Under the pieces are notes generated by a model that was not told where the DNA came from, searched no databases, and saw nothing but the letters and a program-made list of their open reading frames with translations. A stretch of DNA of 64,000 nt from Rhodamnia argentea. Its lineage: Eukaryota; Streptophyta; Magnoliopsida; Myrtales; Myrtaceae. Positions 11,006 through 23,053 of this stretch are shown piece by piece; position 1 is the stretch's first letter; every line of letters starts with the position of its first letter. The position numbers were made by a program, and so were the translations under genes. Where the stretch lies: NCBI RefSeq assembly GCF_020921035.1, contig NC_063154.1, forward strand, positions 7,564,001 through 7,628,000, written 5' to 3'.

Positions 11006-11400
11006 TCCTTATCTTTTCTTTTTCTTTTTTCTCCGATTTTTTTGTCAAACTGGGCAACATTGATAAAGTGATTTGAGAATTGGACTTGTGTTAACAATAC
11101 GAGGAAAAATATATCATACACTTCGGGAGAAATTTTATACGAGCGGCCTTATTACTGTTATTGATTTAAGGAAGCACTCCTCCTCTCGAATTGACAGTTT
11201 CCAAGTCGGTTTGCGCAAATTCCGTGTGGTTTTTGGAATAAAATCTCCCGTTTAGGAACCGAACTCAGATTTAACCCAACATAAACTAAGACCACCGTTG
11301 ATTTTAGAGTTTAAGCGGGAGTTCTCCTCATGTAAAACAAAGCCTAATCCATAGTTAATAGGAAAGTAATTAGTGATACCTCGATGGTGGCTTGTAAACT
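11006..11400. other. Spacer between PPR scar and kinase relic (unit 1)
   Basis: Copy of 3203-3599. No gene seen. Confidence 0.4.
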
Positions 11401-11540
11401 TTATAGACCTGCTTATGCTCGCACTTCTCGAAGCTTGCCTTTATACACGCAGCTATAGCCTCCCTGGCCTAGCTTTTCTTCAAAAGAGTCGGTCATCCAC
11501 TTGAATGGGAAGCACACAAGCTTCCCTCGTGCCATTCCAT
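11401..11540 (-). pseudogene. Degenerate kinase N-lobe fragment (unit 1)
   Basis: Copy of the relic at 3600-3740. The minus strand reads [16 protein letters not shown]-like sequence, then MYKG-like remains around 11500-11410, about 100 bp past the stop of the unit-1 kinase. Confidence 0.7.
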
Positions 11541-11609
11541 TCACTCTATGAAATTACCAACGAAGCAAACAAAGGAACACAAATCTCAAAATAAGTATAT
11601 GATATAACT

Positions 11610-14557
11610 TTATACAGGTGCTGTAGTGATCTCAAATTGCAGCAATGAACTCTCATCTGTAGTAACTACTGGGGATCTCAATGACGGGGATGACAATGTT
11701 GGCTTGGCAGGAATTTGCAAGGCCTCAACACTTCCTTTTAGCATCCCCACGACTTGAGTCATTGCTGGTCGATCTCTTGGATCAATCTGAATGCACCACA
11801 AGCTGATTATGATCATCTTCTTCGCGATTCCTTCGTCTTCCTCATTCGTGATACCACGCAACCCGAGTTCTTCCTGAAGTTCAAGGCGTCGGTGAATCCA
11901 AAGAGGGAAATATATTTCGCTAGTACGGTCCACCCCAACTTCAAAGTTCTTTCTCCCGCCGACCATTTCCATAACCATCATGCCATAACTGTAGACATCC
12001 GATTTGTGAGAGACCCCTCCGATGTTCCTTATGACCAATTCCGGAGCAATGTAGCCTACAGTGCCGCGCGCACCCAACATCGACACAATACTCTCTTCTC
12101 TAGGACATATTTTGGCAAGACCAAAGTCAGAAATCTTGGGACAATAATTCCGATCGAGAAGAATGTTGTGAGGCTTTATATCAAAATGCAAAATCCTGGC
12201 ATTACATCCTCGATGCAGGTACTCTAGCCCTTGCGCTATGCCTAGGGAGATGTTGTATAATGTCTCCCAACTCAATTGCTGATTTGCCTTTGAAGTGTCG
12301 CTTTTGAATATGAACTTTTCCAGTGATCCGTTAGGCATGAACTCATAAACTAGAGCTCTTTTGCTTCCCTCAAAGCAAAAGCCCAGAAGGCTGACAACAT
12401 TCACATGAGAAGTCCTGCTTATGCTCACGACTTCATTGATAAATTCTTCCCCATCGCCTTTCAGTTTCTTCAGAAGCTTCACGGCCACAGGTTGACCGTC
12501 TCGAAGCTTGCCTTTGTACACATAACCATAGCCTCCTTGACCTAACTTTTCCTGGAAAGAATTGGTCATCCTCTTGATATCTTTGTAGGTATATCTCCTC
12601 GAAGAAATTAATCCCTCAATTTTCTGTGCGGCCGCAGAATGTTCTTTCTTTCCCATCATCAAAGCCGTATGTTTACTTATCATCGATTTCTTCCTAATGG
12701 AAAAGAATGCAAGAATGATAATCACAATCCCAACTCCTGATGCAGCTGATTAGAGAGAAGCAAAAGATTCGTGAGCAACAACTTTCGGTTCATCAATTTA
12801 CTAATATAAGGTCCTAATGTTGGAAAAGCAAAACTTTGTCAAGGTTTCGGCACGGTGTATTAGTATGTGAAACAAAAGCGGGTTCGATGGAATACCTATT
12901 GCAACTTTCATCACCCAAATGCCATGCTGCGCTGTTACAAAGGACACAAATCCCTGTCAGGTAAATCTCCCAATCAAAAAACTACGAAGAAACCAGTAGG
13001 AATGCTTTTTGCAACAGTCAGAGAGGACACCATACATATAAGATCGAGAAACTTAGTGTTGATATTTTGATCCGTACTCATTACAGTGACTCTTATTTTG
13101 CGTGTCTTTGAAATGACTAATTTAGTAATGGTGCTAAAGAACTGAATCAGAGGGAAAACTATCAATAAACCCGGAGTGAATTAACAGTGTTGACTTTGAA
13201 GAACAAATTGACAAAATACAAGAAGTTTGAGGATTAAAATGACGGTGGACACTCCAAAGAGAAAGAAGATAAAGGCAAAGGAGGTTTTCGTATCAAGACA
13301 TCGGACTAGGGATGGGAGTGGATGTGGCCTTCGAATTATTAAGAACGCGGAGGAAATGATCATGGCATTCTCAAGTTCAAGTTTCTCTTGACTCGATAAC
13401 CATTTTTGCTCGCGTCCTGCTCACAAGTTTCAAGGAGCATTAATGTTTTGCTCAGCCACTTTGAAGGAAAATCGGAGTGTTAAGAAAGGGTTTACTTTTC
13501 AAATACACCGTAGCCATCTCTGCCATTACATCATTCTCCCGCTAAGATCGTTATAGAAAGCTCAAGAGCCTCCAGCAGAGTCAGATTGCTTAGCTCAAGA
13601 GGAATTTTGCGCGTTAAGCTAGTGGAGCCCCTGAAGATTTATGACTCAGAGGTACTTCTTAGCAAATTCTAGGCAGAAAGGGAAGTGCACTCGACTCGAC
13701 CCTCGGAATCCGATGAATCTAATCAACATTTCACCAAGAGAAAGAGTGCATTATGCGCAGACACAGACTGAAAAAGAAATAAGCCTACCAGGAGCACAAG
13801 ACCCAGCATGAGGCCGGTCGGGGCAGAAACACTGGAAATGGTAGCTCTCATGATCGAACCCGCACTTGCCGCCACTCCCCTCGCACGAGCTGCAATCGCT
13901 CGCCGTCCAGTTCAACACGAACCCGCTCCTCAACACCTCGCCTATCTCCGCCCCCGCTGTCAACTCGGCTGCCACCGGCGCCTCCACCAAAGTCCCGCAC
14001 TTTTTCGTCGCATCGATCACTTCTTGATCCTCGCCATCCCCATATATCCCCAAGACGACCCCTCTTTCGCCTCCTTCTCCTTCGCCGGAACAGCTGATCC
14101 TGTAGTTCAGAAGCTCGTCTGCGCCGGGAGAGAGGCTGCAGTTGTATAACAGAGAGAGTGTGGCGGTGACGTTCTGGCTCAGCTGGAACTGAGCCGACAG
14201 GAGGGTCAGGTTCTTGAGAGAACCAGGCGCGCAGTAAGGGGAGGCGATCAAGTTGTCGTCGGAGAGGGCGGCGTTGGAGACGCGGAGAGTCTGGTTCGTG
14301 TAGAAGACACCGCGAACTACGTAGTCGTCGCCGGAGAGAGTGATGACCAGGCGGTCGTGTGCACAGGACAGGTCGAATCCCAGGAAGCCGCAGTAGGAGG
14401 GCTGCCGGTCGCGGACGTAGAAAGGGAAGGAGATGTTCAGACCGCCGCAGGCGACAGGGAGGCTGCAGTTTCCGAAGTGGGGGTCAATGTGGGAGAGAGA
14501 TTCTTGGGGTGATAAGGCGAGAGAGAAGAGCAACAGCAGCGAGGGGTTAGCGTGCAT
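11610..14557 (-). CDS. LRK10L: LRK10L-2-type receptor-like kinase, intact E1 form (unit 1)
   Basis: Three exons with fitting phases: 14557-13789, 12931-12896 and 12745-11610, giving 646 residues. Order: signal peptide (1 to about 22), GUB_WAK_bind core ([28 protein letters not shown]), WAK-associated domain ending about residue 255 ([22 protein letters not shown]), transmembrane segment about 262-284, and kinase from about 330. Motifs: G-loop 336-342, ATP lysine 358 (VAVK), HFD 455-457 in place of HRD (non-RD), DFG 475-477, GTVGYIAPE. Non-RD kinases in plants are often immune receptors. The C-terminal tail is serine/threonine-rich ([13 protein letters not shown]). An E2 exon at 16509-17250 ends in the same phase and could replace E1, giving 638 codons including the stop. 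Confidence 0.9.
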
Positions 14558-14717
14558 TGGGAGAGGAGAGAGAGGAGATGCGACGGCGACTCTGCTTCTG
14601 GTTCAGGTCCTTGTGGATTGACGTGGGCTGTGGAGATTTGTCGAAGATGGCGATATGATGTTGTAGAGAGGAGGTGTGAGGGCGGGTTTCTTTCACATGA
14701 ATTCGCATGGGTTGATG

Positions 14718-15298
14718 GCTTAGGTTGCGTATGATAACACTTCTACTTCAGAAACAACTTCAGAAGTAAAAGTTGATTTTTTTACTTCTATTTCAGAAGT
14801 TGATTTCTAATCGAACAAAAACGTTTGATAACAGGATAAAATTTTTACAAAAAATTATTGATCCTAACCTAAAATGTATTTTATTCAAGAAAAGTTAAAT
14901 GCAAATACCGACGGATTTTCATGCAAATCCAAAGATTAATCCTACCAATCACATTTAATAAAATAAATGCGCAATCAAGTGCACAGATCAAACACATCAA
15001 TACAAATCAAGGCTTCCCTAATATAGCCCTAAGGGCTTAGAGAATGTGTGATTATAATTCATGGGTAATTTGAGAGAAATTAGAGACAATTTGCCAAAAA
15101 AGGAAAAATCGTCAATTTGGAAAGATCGGGGGCCAAAAAATTCGAAAATAGGTCTTGATCGGCTAATTGTGGCCATTTCTTATTTTTTGGGATTTTTTTG
15201 GAATTTTCAAAATTTTTGAATTTTCCTTTTTTATATTGATTTAATTTTTTTATTAAAATATTTTCCGGACCGAGCCAAACCCGGCCCACACCTCTCGG

Positions 15299-15336
<38 letters not shown>

Positions 15337-15592
15337 GTAAACGGAAGAAAATATGAAGAGGGAGGAGTGAGAAGGAAAAAAATAGCTTCTGATGGTGAGA
15401 AGTAAGTTTTTTTACTTCTCAAAAGTGCTGCAAAAACCACTTCTGAAGTAAAAAGTTGTTTCAAAAGTAAAAATTTAAAGTTGTGAATCAAACGGATTTC
15501 TAATTCAAAAATTGCGTTATTGAATGAATTTCTGCTCCAAAAGTACTTATGAAGCAGAAATTTTGCTTCAGAAGCATTGTCACGCGTGTCCT
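14718..15592. mobile_element. Non-autonomous DNA element with terminal inverted repeats (unit 1 copy)
   Basis: Same element and position as 6893-7890, slightly shorter. Left end aggttgcgtatgataacac; right end attgtcacgcgtgtcct-like. It carries a GA microsatellite at about 15301-15333. No coding capacity. Confidence 0.55.
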
Positions 15593-16508
15593 TAGAGATT
15601 CCTAAAAGATCATTGGATGATCTAAATTTGTCGTGTCAAATACAAGTATCCGGTAAATTTGGACCATTTAAATGCGAAAGCTTTCACTTTAGCCAAATTT
15701 AAGTGGGGGAGTCCACACAAGTCATTGGGTCAAGCCAACCAACGCTTCTTTCTTTCATATTGAAGGCTGGCTATTGACTTGGAAAAGTGAAGTCTACAGC
15801 CAGAGGACGAATTCTATTATTCTCTCATGATGTCGGAACGCGTTCTTTCAGCTGTTTCTAGGAAATTACAAGATCATCGAAGAATGTGAAGGAAAGAGCG
15901 AGGCAGGTGAATTCACCAAAAAGGGTCGAGGCACATGTGCCCTCTAAATTTGACCAGAGCTGGCCTTACTAGATAGAGCCAGCTCAGGTCAATAGCATAA
16001 AGAGGGCAATCTAAGACTTGAAATTCATCTAAATCATTCTTTCGATTTAGTTCAGTTTAAAACGGGAGTAGGTTTTAATTTCCAAAGTGAAAATAAAGAA
16101 ACAAAAGAAAAGAAAGACAGGTTAGGGAGGAAACTTCAATATTGATGTTCACGAATACCTAACTTAAAAACTGCGGATTGATTATCATAATACGATGACA
16201 TTCATCTACGACATATAAATCTTTCGTGGCTTCCGAGATCTAACGTAAATTCTTACCGAGCAACTGAATATCACTTAACACAATACATCTTAGGATTGTT
16301 TAAAAGATATGGTAAAGAAATGTAATGGCGTGATGAGTGAAGCGAAAAGAAACCGATGAGAATAGAAAACTAAGGGAAGCCAAAGAAGCTCTTTCACTTC
16401 CGTTGAATTTCTAATCAAGTTTGGAGAGCTTGGCAAGGGCATTCACCGAAGAACACATGGAAGAAATTAGACAGTTTCTATCACAGGGAATTAACCGAAA
16501 AGTGTTAC
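15593..16508. other. Spacer / intron between E2 and E1 (unit 1)
   Basis: Copy of 7891-8735 with a short extra segment near 15835-15960. No gene recognised. Confidence 0.4.
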
Positions 16509-17250
16509 CTCTTTTGCAAGTAAGCGGAGAAGCGGTACCAGAACAGAAGCACATAAAACCTTCATCCTGTTTAGTGCATTTGCCTCCACTTTTTTTGCAT
16601 TTAACACAACTGTCCCAGGAGGTTAAATTCCATATCACTGTAAACCCGTCCTTCAACCTCTTCTCGAACTCACCATTTTTCATTTCCTTAATATTCCAGC
16701 CAACTAATTCCACAGGTACAAAAACATGACTCCCCCACGCCGACAGATCAGGATGTGGGTCTTTTGGTTGACTTACAAGAGCGACGCAAGTGTGGTTGGC
16801 CCCAACGGAGGGGTAAGTCAAGTAAGGACATGGATGATCAACATTTGGGGGGCTGCTGCGGTAATGGAGAAATGCTAGGTATGAAGGCGTCCCAGTGGAA
16901 TTAAGGAAGGAGGGAGGTACAAAGCCGGAATCATCAGTCTCAGATTCACCGAGCAGTGAAGTTGGAGCAAAACAAGCATTGCCTGTTCTCTCGAACTCCG
17001 AGCTCCACCTAAGAGGTTGATTATCATAATCGACAAGGAACTCCCCAAAAGGGTGCAGTTTGAGCGTTGGCTTATCATCACAGTCTCTCCGGAAGGGATG
17101 ACCCATCTTGTCCTTACCGCACTCGGCAGGATCGCAGAGTTCATCCTGCAAGCCCACAGATGCAACCAGGTTTTCCAAAGAAATAATCGTCAAAATGCTA
17201 ATGACATGGCCAAGCAAAACCTTGGAACTTATGGAGCTTTCAACACCCAT
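16509..17250 (-). CDS. LRK10L ectodomain exon, type E2, intact (unit 1)
   Basis: Open from ATG 17250 to donor GT at 16507-16508, 742 nt, phase 1. Same domain order as the E2 exon at 8736-9510. An in-frame gap removes about a dozen residues after GHPF (the WSDTKLSTNRS segment of the other copies), including one glycosylation site. The WAK-associated C-terminus is complete (SWDSCVKCKKSGGKC, FCSGTASPLTC). It can splice in frame to the 36-nt exon 12896-12931 of unit 1, skipping E1. Whether E2 and E1 transcripts both occur is an inference. Confidence 0.75.
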
Positions 17251-18832
17251 TTCAGGAATTTTAGAGGGAACAGTAGGAGCACAAGAACGGATAGAAACAG
17301 GGGAGCTTTTGTGGCATAGAGCGGTCAGTGAGATTCGGTGGCTGAAACTAAGGATCGCATTATACGAATGTTACGTTGGATCATTTTTCAAGTAAACACG
17401 CCAATTGACTGGGTCAACTGAGCGTAGAGGACCCGAAAGAGCAAACGCGGTGGCCTGGCCTCAGAGCCACGACGATTTCACTGAGATTCGCCTTCGACCC
17501 TTGAATTGGATCTCTTTGAAGGTCGAGCGTACTATGATTTGAGTTCACGGCTGGCGATTGACTTGAAAAGTCAAGTCTTCTCGTCTTTTTTGGTTTTGAT
17601 TGGGTGGAAGACAAACCAGAGAAGAGGACTGCTCTTCGATCACATCATCGGTACAGATTCGAAGAATCAGAGGAGGAGTGGCATACAGACCCTGATAGCA
17701 ATCACGTAGCCATCGCCTCAGTCACAGCCCACGAGGACTCCAAACAAATCAAATCTTGATTTCATCTCTCATCTCATTCAGAATTTTATAACATGATGTT
17801 TTCTGTCTCTGATGGAACGAAGGCAGCCATCGTCCCTGCATTTTCAGAAAAGAAGCCATCATGATCCATCGTGCAACTTTCTTCTGGCCATTTGGATCTC
17901 TACTAACAACATGTTCATTTGATCACATTAGTTCATATCTTGAACATGCATACGAATGCTGACCGAGACTGCCACATTAGCGTTACCTGAACAAACTAGT
18001 GGTATCATGATTTTTCTTTTGCGTCGATTGGCTTTAGTTAACCTCAAGCCAAGGTTGCGAGATCATGGTGACGTGATCCTTGGTGAGACCGACCTGGCCA
18101 AGGTTGCACGACCGTGGCGACGTGTTGCCTAGCCCTTGCCAGAGAGCAGTTGTCACCACACTGAGCACAAGTGGTGGGGGGATCACGAACCTCCGTGAGT
18201 GGCACTCAGATGCAGTGGTCGTGACCGTTCTCTTTTTTTTTTTTTTTGGTAACAATTTATGTTTTTTCTATGAGTATTCTCTCAGGTGCAGTTAGTGACA
18301 GCAGTGCCACCACATGTGGCAACGCTAACACTATTGCACTGCCACACAATGACCCACCCCCATCAGCCACTAGTCCACTCTTCCACTCCTTTTTTTTTTT
18401 TAAATTTTTGCCATACTGTGTTTTTAGAAATGTTAATTCTGCTTTCTATTTGTCAAAAGATTTTAAAAAGCCCCGTGGAATGACAGTATCTACATTAAAT
18501 GGCAAAATAATAATCACATCAGCATTTTCACTTACACTTTAATTGGAAGGATCATTTGACTCAGAAAAAAGTTGACCTGTGACTTTCTCTCTTTAAAAAA
18601 CAGTACACAATTATTCCTCTCAAGGTTGTCAATCACAAGAAAAAGAAGTATACGAATGGATGAGAAGAAAATCATTAAATTTTTCGCTGAAGTACATATC
18701 ATGATGATCCCTCTTCCTTCCTCAAAATCGAAATAATCATACCTGTATCAAACGCCTCGCAATAAAAGAAAGCGACTTGACATGAGACGGTAACGGTGAT
18801 TGACTTTGTCTAGATATGCCCCTTCTATAAGT
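17251..18832 (-). other. 5' flank of E2, third copy, joined to the PPR gene
   Basis: Third copy of the block at 1705-3173, with the 66-codon leader ORF at 17614-17414. Here it runs on directly into the PPR gene, so this arrangement probably resembles the ancestral one. An extra segment (about 18490-18600) is absent from the other two copies. Confidence 0.5.
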
Positions 18833-20827
18833 TCACTGCTCAAACACGGTTAGGTCAGATGCATGGCCAGATGACCTTGATAGTTTTATCAAACCGTCCA
18901 AGGCCACATATATTTCATCACTATCAGGATGCCTCTCGTCCATGGAATAGAACTCGACAATATCATCATTGACCTCAATCAAGCTACATCCAGGAAGTTT
19001 TCTACGCCCAGTATCTTTCATTGCAGCTTTCAATCTGGCCACATCCTTCCACTTTCCAATGTCCCCATATATATTTGAAAGCATAACATAATTGGCGGGA
19101 TTTCCAGGCTCAAGTTCACTTAACCGATGGAGGGCTATTTCGGCCAAGTCAACATTTTTGTGTAGCCGACAGGCTCCGAGCAAAGTAGCCCAAATAACAG
19201 CATCCGCTTTTATGGGCATCCTGTCCACAAATTCAACAGCCTGGACCAAAAGACCACCTCGTGCAAGCAAATCAACCATACAGCCATAATGCTCCATTTG
19301 AGGCACTAGCGAGTAATCATCAATCATGGACTGAAAGTATGACAAACCATCTGCCACCATTCCCATATGTGTGCAGGCACACAAGATGCTTATGAACGTG
19401 ATTCCATCTGGTTTTACTCTAGCACCCTTCATCTGCTGGAACAAACTTAAGGCGTCAGCCCCACAGCCATGGATTGCCAAACCATTTATTATAGTATTCC
19501 AAGAAATTAAGTCCTTTGTGCACATATTGATGAACACCTTAAGGGCATTCTTTACAGCTCCACATTTTGCATACATGTCGATCAAAGCATTGACGACATA
19601 TGTATTCCCGCCATATCCATAGCTCTCGGCATAAACATGTACCCACTTACCCAAATCAAGAGCTCCTAATCTAGCACACGCAGACAAAACAGTCACAAGA
19701 GTGGCATCATTTGGGCTCACAGTGGCTTCAATCAACATTCTTTTGAACGTGGCCAAGACTTGCAAGAAATTACCACCGCGGGCATATCCTCCAATCAAGC
19801 CATTCCATGAAAAAATGTTCTGTTCGGGCATCTCGTCAAACATCACTTCACAAGCATCGAGATCCCCATTGTTAGCATAACCATTTAACACAGTGTTCCA
19901 TGACATAACATCCCGATTGGGCATGGCATCAAAGAGTTTCCGTGCAGCCACCATGTCCCCAATTTCAATATAACCGGAGATCATGGTGTTCCATAACACT
20001 ATGTCCCGTTCTGGAGCCAAGTCGAACAGACGCCTTGCAGAAACTACATCTCCACACAGGAGGTATCCATTGACCATCGAAGTCCATGCAACAACATTCC
20101 TCTCAAGCATCTCACCAAAGGCCTTGTAAGCAGGACCAGCTTCTCCCCCACTTGAGTACATTTCAATCAAGGTGGTGCCTACAAAAGGATTTTCTCTAAA
20201 ACCAGACTTGATCACAAAACAATGCACTTCCTGGCCTTCCGTCAGAGCATTGATCTTGCCACAAGATTTGAGCACAATCGGGAAAGTGAAGCAATTGGGC
20301 ATCACGCCCATGCTTCTCATTTGACCGAACAAAAATACGACCTCCCTGTTTAATTCATTCTGGGAACACCCCCTGAACATGGCGTTCCAGAGGGAGACAT
20401 TTGGGTCGAGAATTTGGTCGAACACGTTATGGGCATATCCCATTTCCTTGAGCTGAGCACAAGTTGTGATGACTTTTGGAGCAACATAATGGTTTCGTTC
20501 AAGGCCATGACAGACTACCTGGGCATGGATTTGATGGAGTTGCTTCTTGGTCCTACATGACTGTAACAGGGCGATGAGTTGTTCTTCCAACAGACGGTGA
20601 GGGAGCTTGTGAGCAAAATCTGGAAATAGCTTCGCTATCTTTGGCGCAATGGCCCGTCTTTGGTCGATGCAGAAACGAGTCTTGTTCGAGCTTACTGCGG
20701 GAATAGATTCAGAACCCCAGAAGTAGCAGCTTTTGATCAATGCGGCAGTATTCAATTCATCGCCGGAATCACCTTCTTCGTCTAGCTGTCCTCCCAAAAT
20801 CTCTCCCTTCCCATGCAACAAGACCAA
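18833..20827 (-). CDS. Pentatricopeptide repeat protein, PLS class, E subgroup
   Basis: A single open frame of 664 codons ending at TGA 18833. It holds a run of P, L and S repeats (for example VVAWTSMVNGYLLCGDVVSA, DVMSWNTVLNGYANNGDL, DLISWNTIINGLAIHG) and a C-terminal E/E+ region (GCSLIEVNDDIVEFYSMDERH), with no DYW domain. Such proteins bind single RNAs in mitochondria or chloroplasts and guide C-to-U editing. The start is odd: the frame opens after a TAG, its first codon used here is TTG (20827), and the first in-frame ATG is at 20443, already inside the repeats (upstream repeat LLQSCRTKKQLHQIHAQ is at about residue 87). An upstream exon, a non-AUG start or a lost start is needed. Its 3' end was copied into the LRK10L array. 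Confidence 0.9.
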   Translation of the reverse strand: MVLLHGKGEILGGQLDEEGDSGDELNTAALIKSCYFWGSESIPAVSSNKTRFCIDQRRAIAPKIAKLFPDFAHKLPHRLLEEQLIALLQSCRTKKQLHQIHAQVVCHGLERNHYVAPKVITTCAQLKEMGYAHNVFDQILDPNVSLWNAMFRGCSQNELNREVVFLFGQMRSMGVMPNCFTFPIVLKSCGKINALTEGQEVHCFVIKSGFRENPFVGTTLIEMYSSGGEAGPAYKAFGEMLERNVVAWTSMVNGYLLCGDVVSARRLFDLAPERDIVLWNTMISGYIEIGDMVAARKLFDAMPNRDVMSWNTVLNGYANNGDLDACEVMFDEMPEQNIFSWNGLIGGYARGGNFLQVLATFKRMLIEATVSPNDATLVTVLSACARLGALDLGKWVHVYAESYGYGGNTYVVNALIDMYAKCGAVKNALKVFINMCTKDLISWNTIINGLAIHGCGADALSLFQQMKGARVKPDGITFISILCACTHMGMVADGLSYFQSMIDDYSLVPQMEHYGCMVDLLARGGLLVQAVEFVDRMPIKADAVIWATLLGACRLHKNVDLAEIALHRLSELEPGNPANYVMLSNIYGDIGKWKDVARLKAAMKDTGRRKLPGCSLIEVNDDIVEFYSMDERHPDSDEIYVALDGLIKLSRSSGHASDLTVFEQ

Positions 20828-20950
20828 ACCGCTTCCTCCGCTGGACTACACCAATGCAGGAAAATCGCTCGTCGGCCTGCGTTTTGCAATTCGGAAGAAA
20901 CTGTTTCCGAATCGAAGCCCAAGGCTGAACTGAAGGAGGAGGATGACTGC

Positions 20951-20957
20951 TTTTATA
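20951..20957 (-). promoter_or_regulatory. Possible TATA box of the PPR gene
   Basis: Minus-strand gctataaaagc about 125 bp upstream of the open frame. Position and sequence fit a TATA box; there is no other support. Confidence 0.4.
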
Positions 20958-22515
20958 GCATGGCGGGCGGGATTCTAAACAAATTGCTTGCTCTCTCTCT
21001 TAATTCGAAATAAAAGGTTTTTCCTAAGAAATGGTGAGATTTCTTTTTTTTTTTTCTTAAAATTTAGAAATTGTCTCTAAGAAAAATATTATGGATGGAA
21101 ATAAAAACGATTAATTTTTTTTTTTTTGCTTAGTGGTTTAGGGAAAGTAATTTCGTTCTTGCCAAAAAGGAAAGTTGTTTTCCCGATCTACGCTTATTAT
21201 TTTTTATTCATGAAATTTTTTTTGTGTTGCTGTAATCAAATTATCGAAAAGCCAGAAAATAATCTTTCTCCAAACGAACGGAACCCTAATTAAACGATCG
21301 ACAAATACTAATCAAAGACCTCGGCTCCCATCATTCGGAAACTTTTTGTTCATATTTCATTTCCTAAGATATCCATACATAAGTTTGGAAGAATTAGAAT
21401 TTTTTGTGCCCGCAGTCATTGCAAACTCCAACGGCTTCTTTCTTGTTTCAAGCCCCGACAACCACTTCCTTATCGGAAGGAGTCCTGCCAGCTTGAAATT
21501 TCGTTCTTGTGTTCTCCTTTCTTTTCTTTTTTGCGGCTAGAAAACTTCCATACAATAGATTATTACATATAATATTTAGTGATGACAGGTGCGATTTTAG
21601 TTCCTTACGTTTAAACTTTCGGTGAGGATTAATCATCAAAGCATTATTACAGTATCTTCACGATGTTCGATTTGTTCGAATATTAATCGCTCAAAGAGTA
21701 TCTCCTTTCTAGTTTCGAGTTTGTGTAACTTCAATACCTAGTTTGAAACGCTTGAATAGATCATTGCATATGATATGCAGTGATAATATAATTCCTTGAC
21801 ATATGGAATTTTACACCCTCTATCAGTGCATGCTCATCTCACTCGGCAAACTTGGTTCTCGCATCTACCCTTCACTGGTTTTGTTGCACAATCTTAGCTG
21901 TGCCTCTCCTCCATGATCTCCACCGTTTCTGAGAGGGAATTTTCAGCGGCGAAAAGCGGATCGGGGTTGAACTCGAAACTGTGGTCTTGTTCAGGATGTC
22001 GGTAATTGTAGAGATTGCGTCGGTACTAATTCTGGACGGCTGCTCATTCGCAGCGTCACCAAGGTGTTCATGGGAGTGGTGATTTGCCTTGATTGTAGAG
22101 CAACAATATTCGGCTGAGATTAAGTCGGCTTTTTCCACATCACGGCACTACACGGTACAACATTGATTCTCCGCCGACCACCGTAATGGATGAAAAATTC
22201 AGCGGCCTGACGATGCGATGAGAACATAGCCTACGATGCGGCATAGCACCTGAACATATTTCTAGCGACTTAGGCCTTATACTTGTCGGAATAGTATCCA
22301 AATTATAGAGAAGGCAATTTTCGCATGGCATGTCATTTCATTAGAATCTCATCTGCGCAAACTTGAGACAAGTATGCGACGCGAAACGCAAAGATAAGAT
22401 CGAGATTGGAGTCTAGGGAATGAGAGGGACGACGACCGAGTTGAGTTGATTCTGCCACTCGAAACGACGGTCCTCGACACAATTCGTAGCAAAATTTGGG
22501 TTCCGCATGGGCATA
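20958..22515. other. Spacer with no recognised gene
   Basis: AT-rich to about 21850, then mixed composition. Two adjacent minus-strand ORFs (22331-22140 and 22138-21872) have no motif I recognise and were not called. Confidence 0.4.
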
Positions 22516-22995
22516 TCACTCGGGTATTGTTTCCAGCGTGGGACGCCAGGCCTTCCTGAGCATCAGCGACCTGAACCGCAACCCCATGAAGACCGGCCTT
22601 GGCGAACCGTGCCCGGCAATCACACCGCCTAGGCTGCCCGCGTGGAAAGGAAACACCTCCTCCCCGCCGCTTCCGTTTCCTTTGCCGCCTCCCCTTCCAT
22701 CGCCATCTCTTTCCGGGCTTGGCGGCGGCGACACGAACAGGTCCTTCAGAGTGCGCCCGCTCGCGCTCTTCTTCCTCTTCTCCCCGCCCGATTCTGGCGT
22801 GTGGAAGCTTCTCGGCTCGACCGAGTCGACCCGCCGCACCCCGACCCCGCAGCCGCGAGCGAAGAGCATCCCCAGGGTGGTCTTGTGGCTCTGGCGGCGG
22901 AGCTGGACGACGGGGCTTGCTCTCGGGCTGCGCGTGGGGCTCGGGGCCACGCCGCACTGGGCGGCTAGGAGCTTGAACTTCTGCAGAGTCGCCAT
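22516..22995 (-). CDS. Small basic, Ser/Pro-rich plant protein, unknown function
   Basis: A 159-residue open frame from ATG 22995. The N-terminus MATLQKFKLLAAQCGVA is followed by PTRSPRASPVVQLRR, a Lys/Arg-Ser/Pro stretch, then RTLKDLFVSPPPSPE, a Gly-rich linker and a hydrophobic/basic end (GLRFRSLMLRKAWRPTLETIPE region). It is strongly basic and probably mostly disordered. I have an impression of a plant-specific uncharacterised family with this N-terminus but cannot name it. A TATA-like box lies 50 bp upstream. GC content is much higher than in the surroundings, as expected for a coding segment. Confidence 0.6.
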   Translation of the reverse strand: MATLQKFKLLAAQCGVAPSPTRSPRASPVVQLRRQSHKTTLGMLFARGCGVGVRRVDSVEPRSFHTPESGGEKRKKSASGRTLKDLFVSPPPSPERDGDGRGGGKGNGSGGEEVFPFHAGSLGGVIAGHGSPRPVFMGLRFRSLMLRKAWRPTLETIPE

Positions 22996-23046
22996 CTTCT
23001 TCGTGCTCTGTTCTCCTCGAGGGTGCTCTGTTTTTTCGGGGACTCC

Positions 23047-23053
23047 TTATATA
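23047..23053 (-). promoter_or_regulatory. Probable TATA box of the small basic protein gene
   Basis: Minus-strand ggcgTATATAAGG, a near-consensus plant TATA box, about 50 bp upstream of ATG 22995. It implies a very short leader. Confidence 0.5.

Noticed and set aside
22349-22957. 202-codon minus-strand ORF overlapping the small basic protein gene
   Set aside because: Arg/Pro-rich alternative frame of a GC-rich coding segment; the frame starting MATLQKFK with its own TATA box is more credible.
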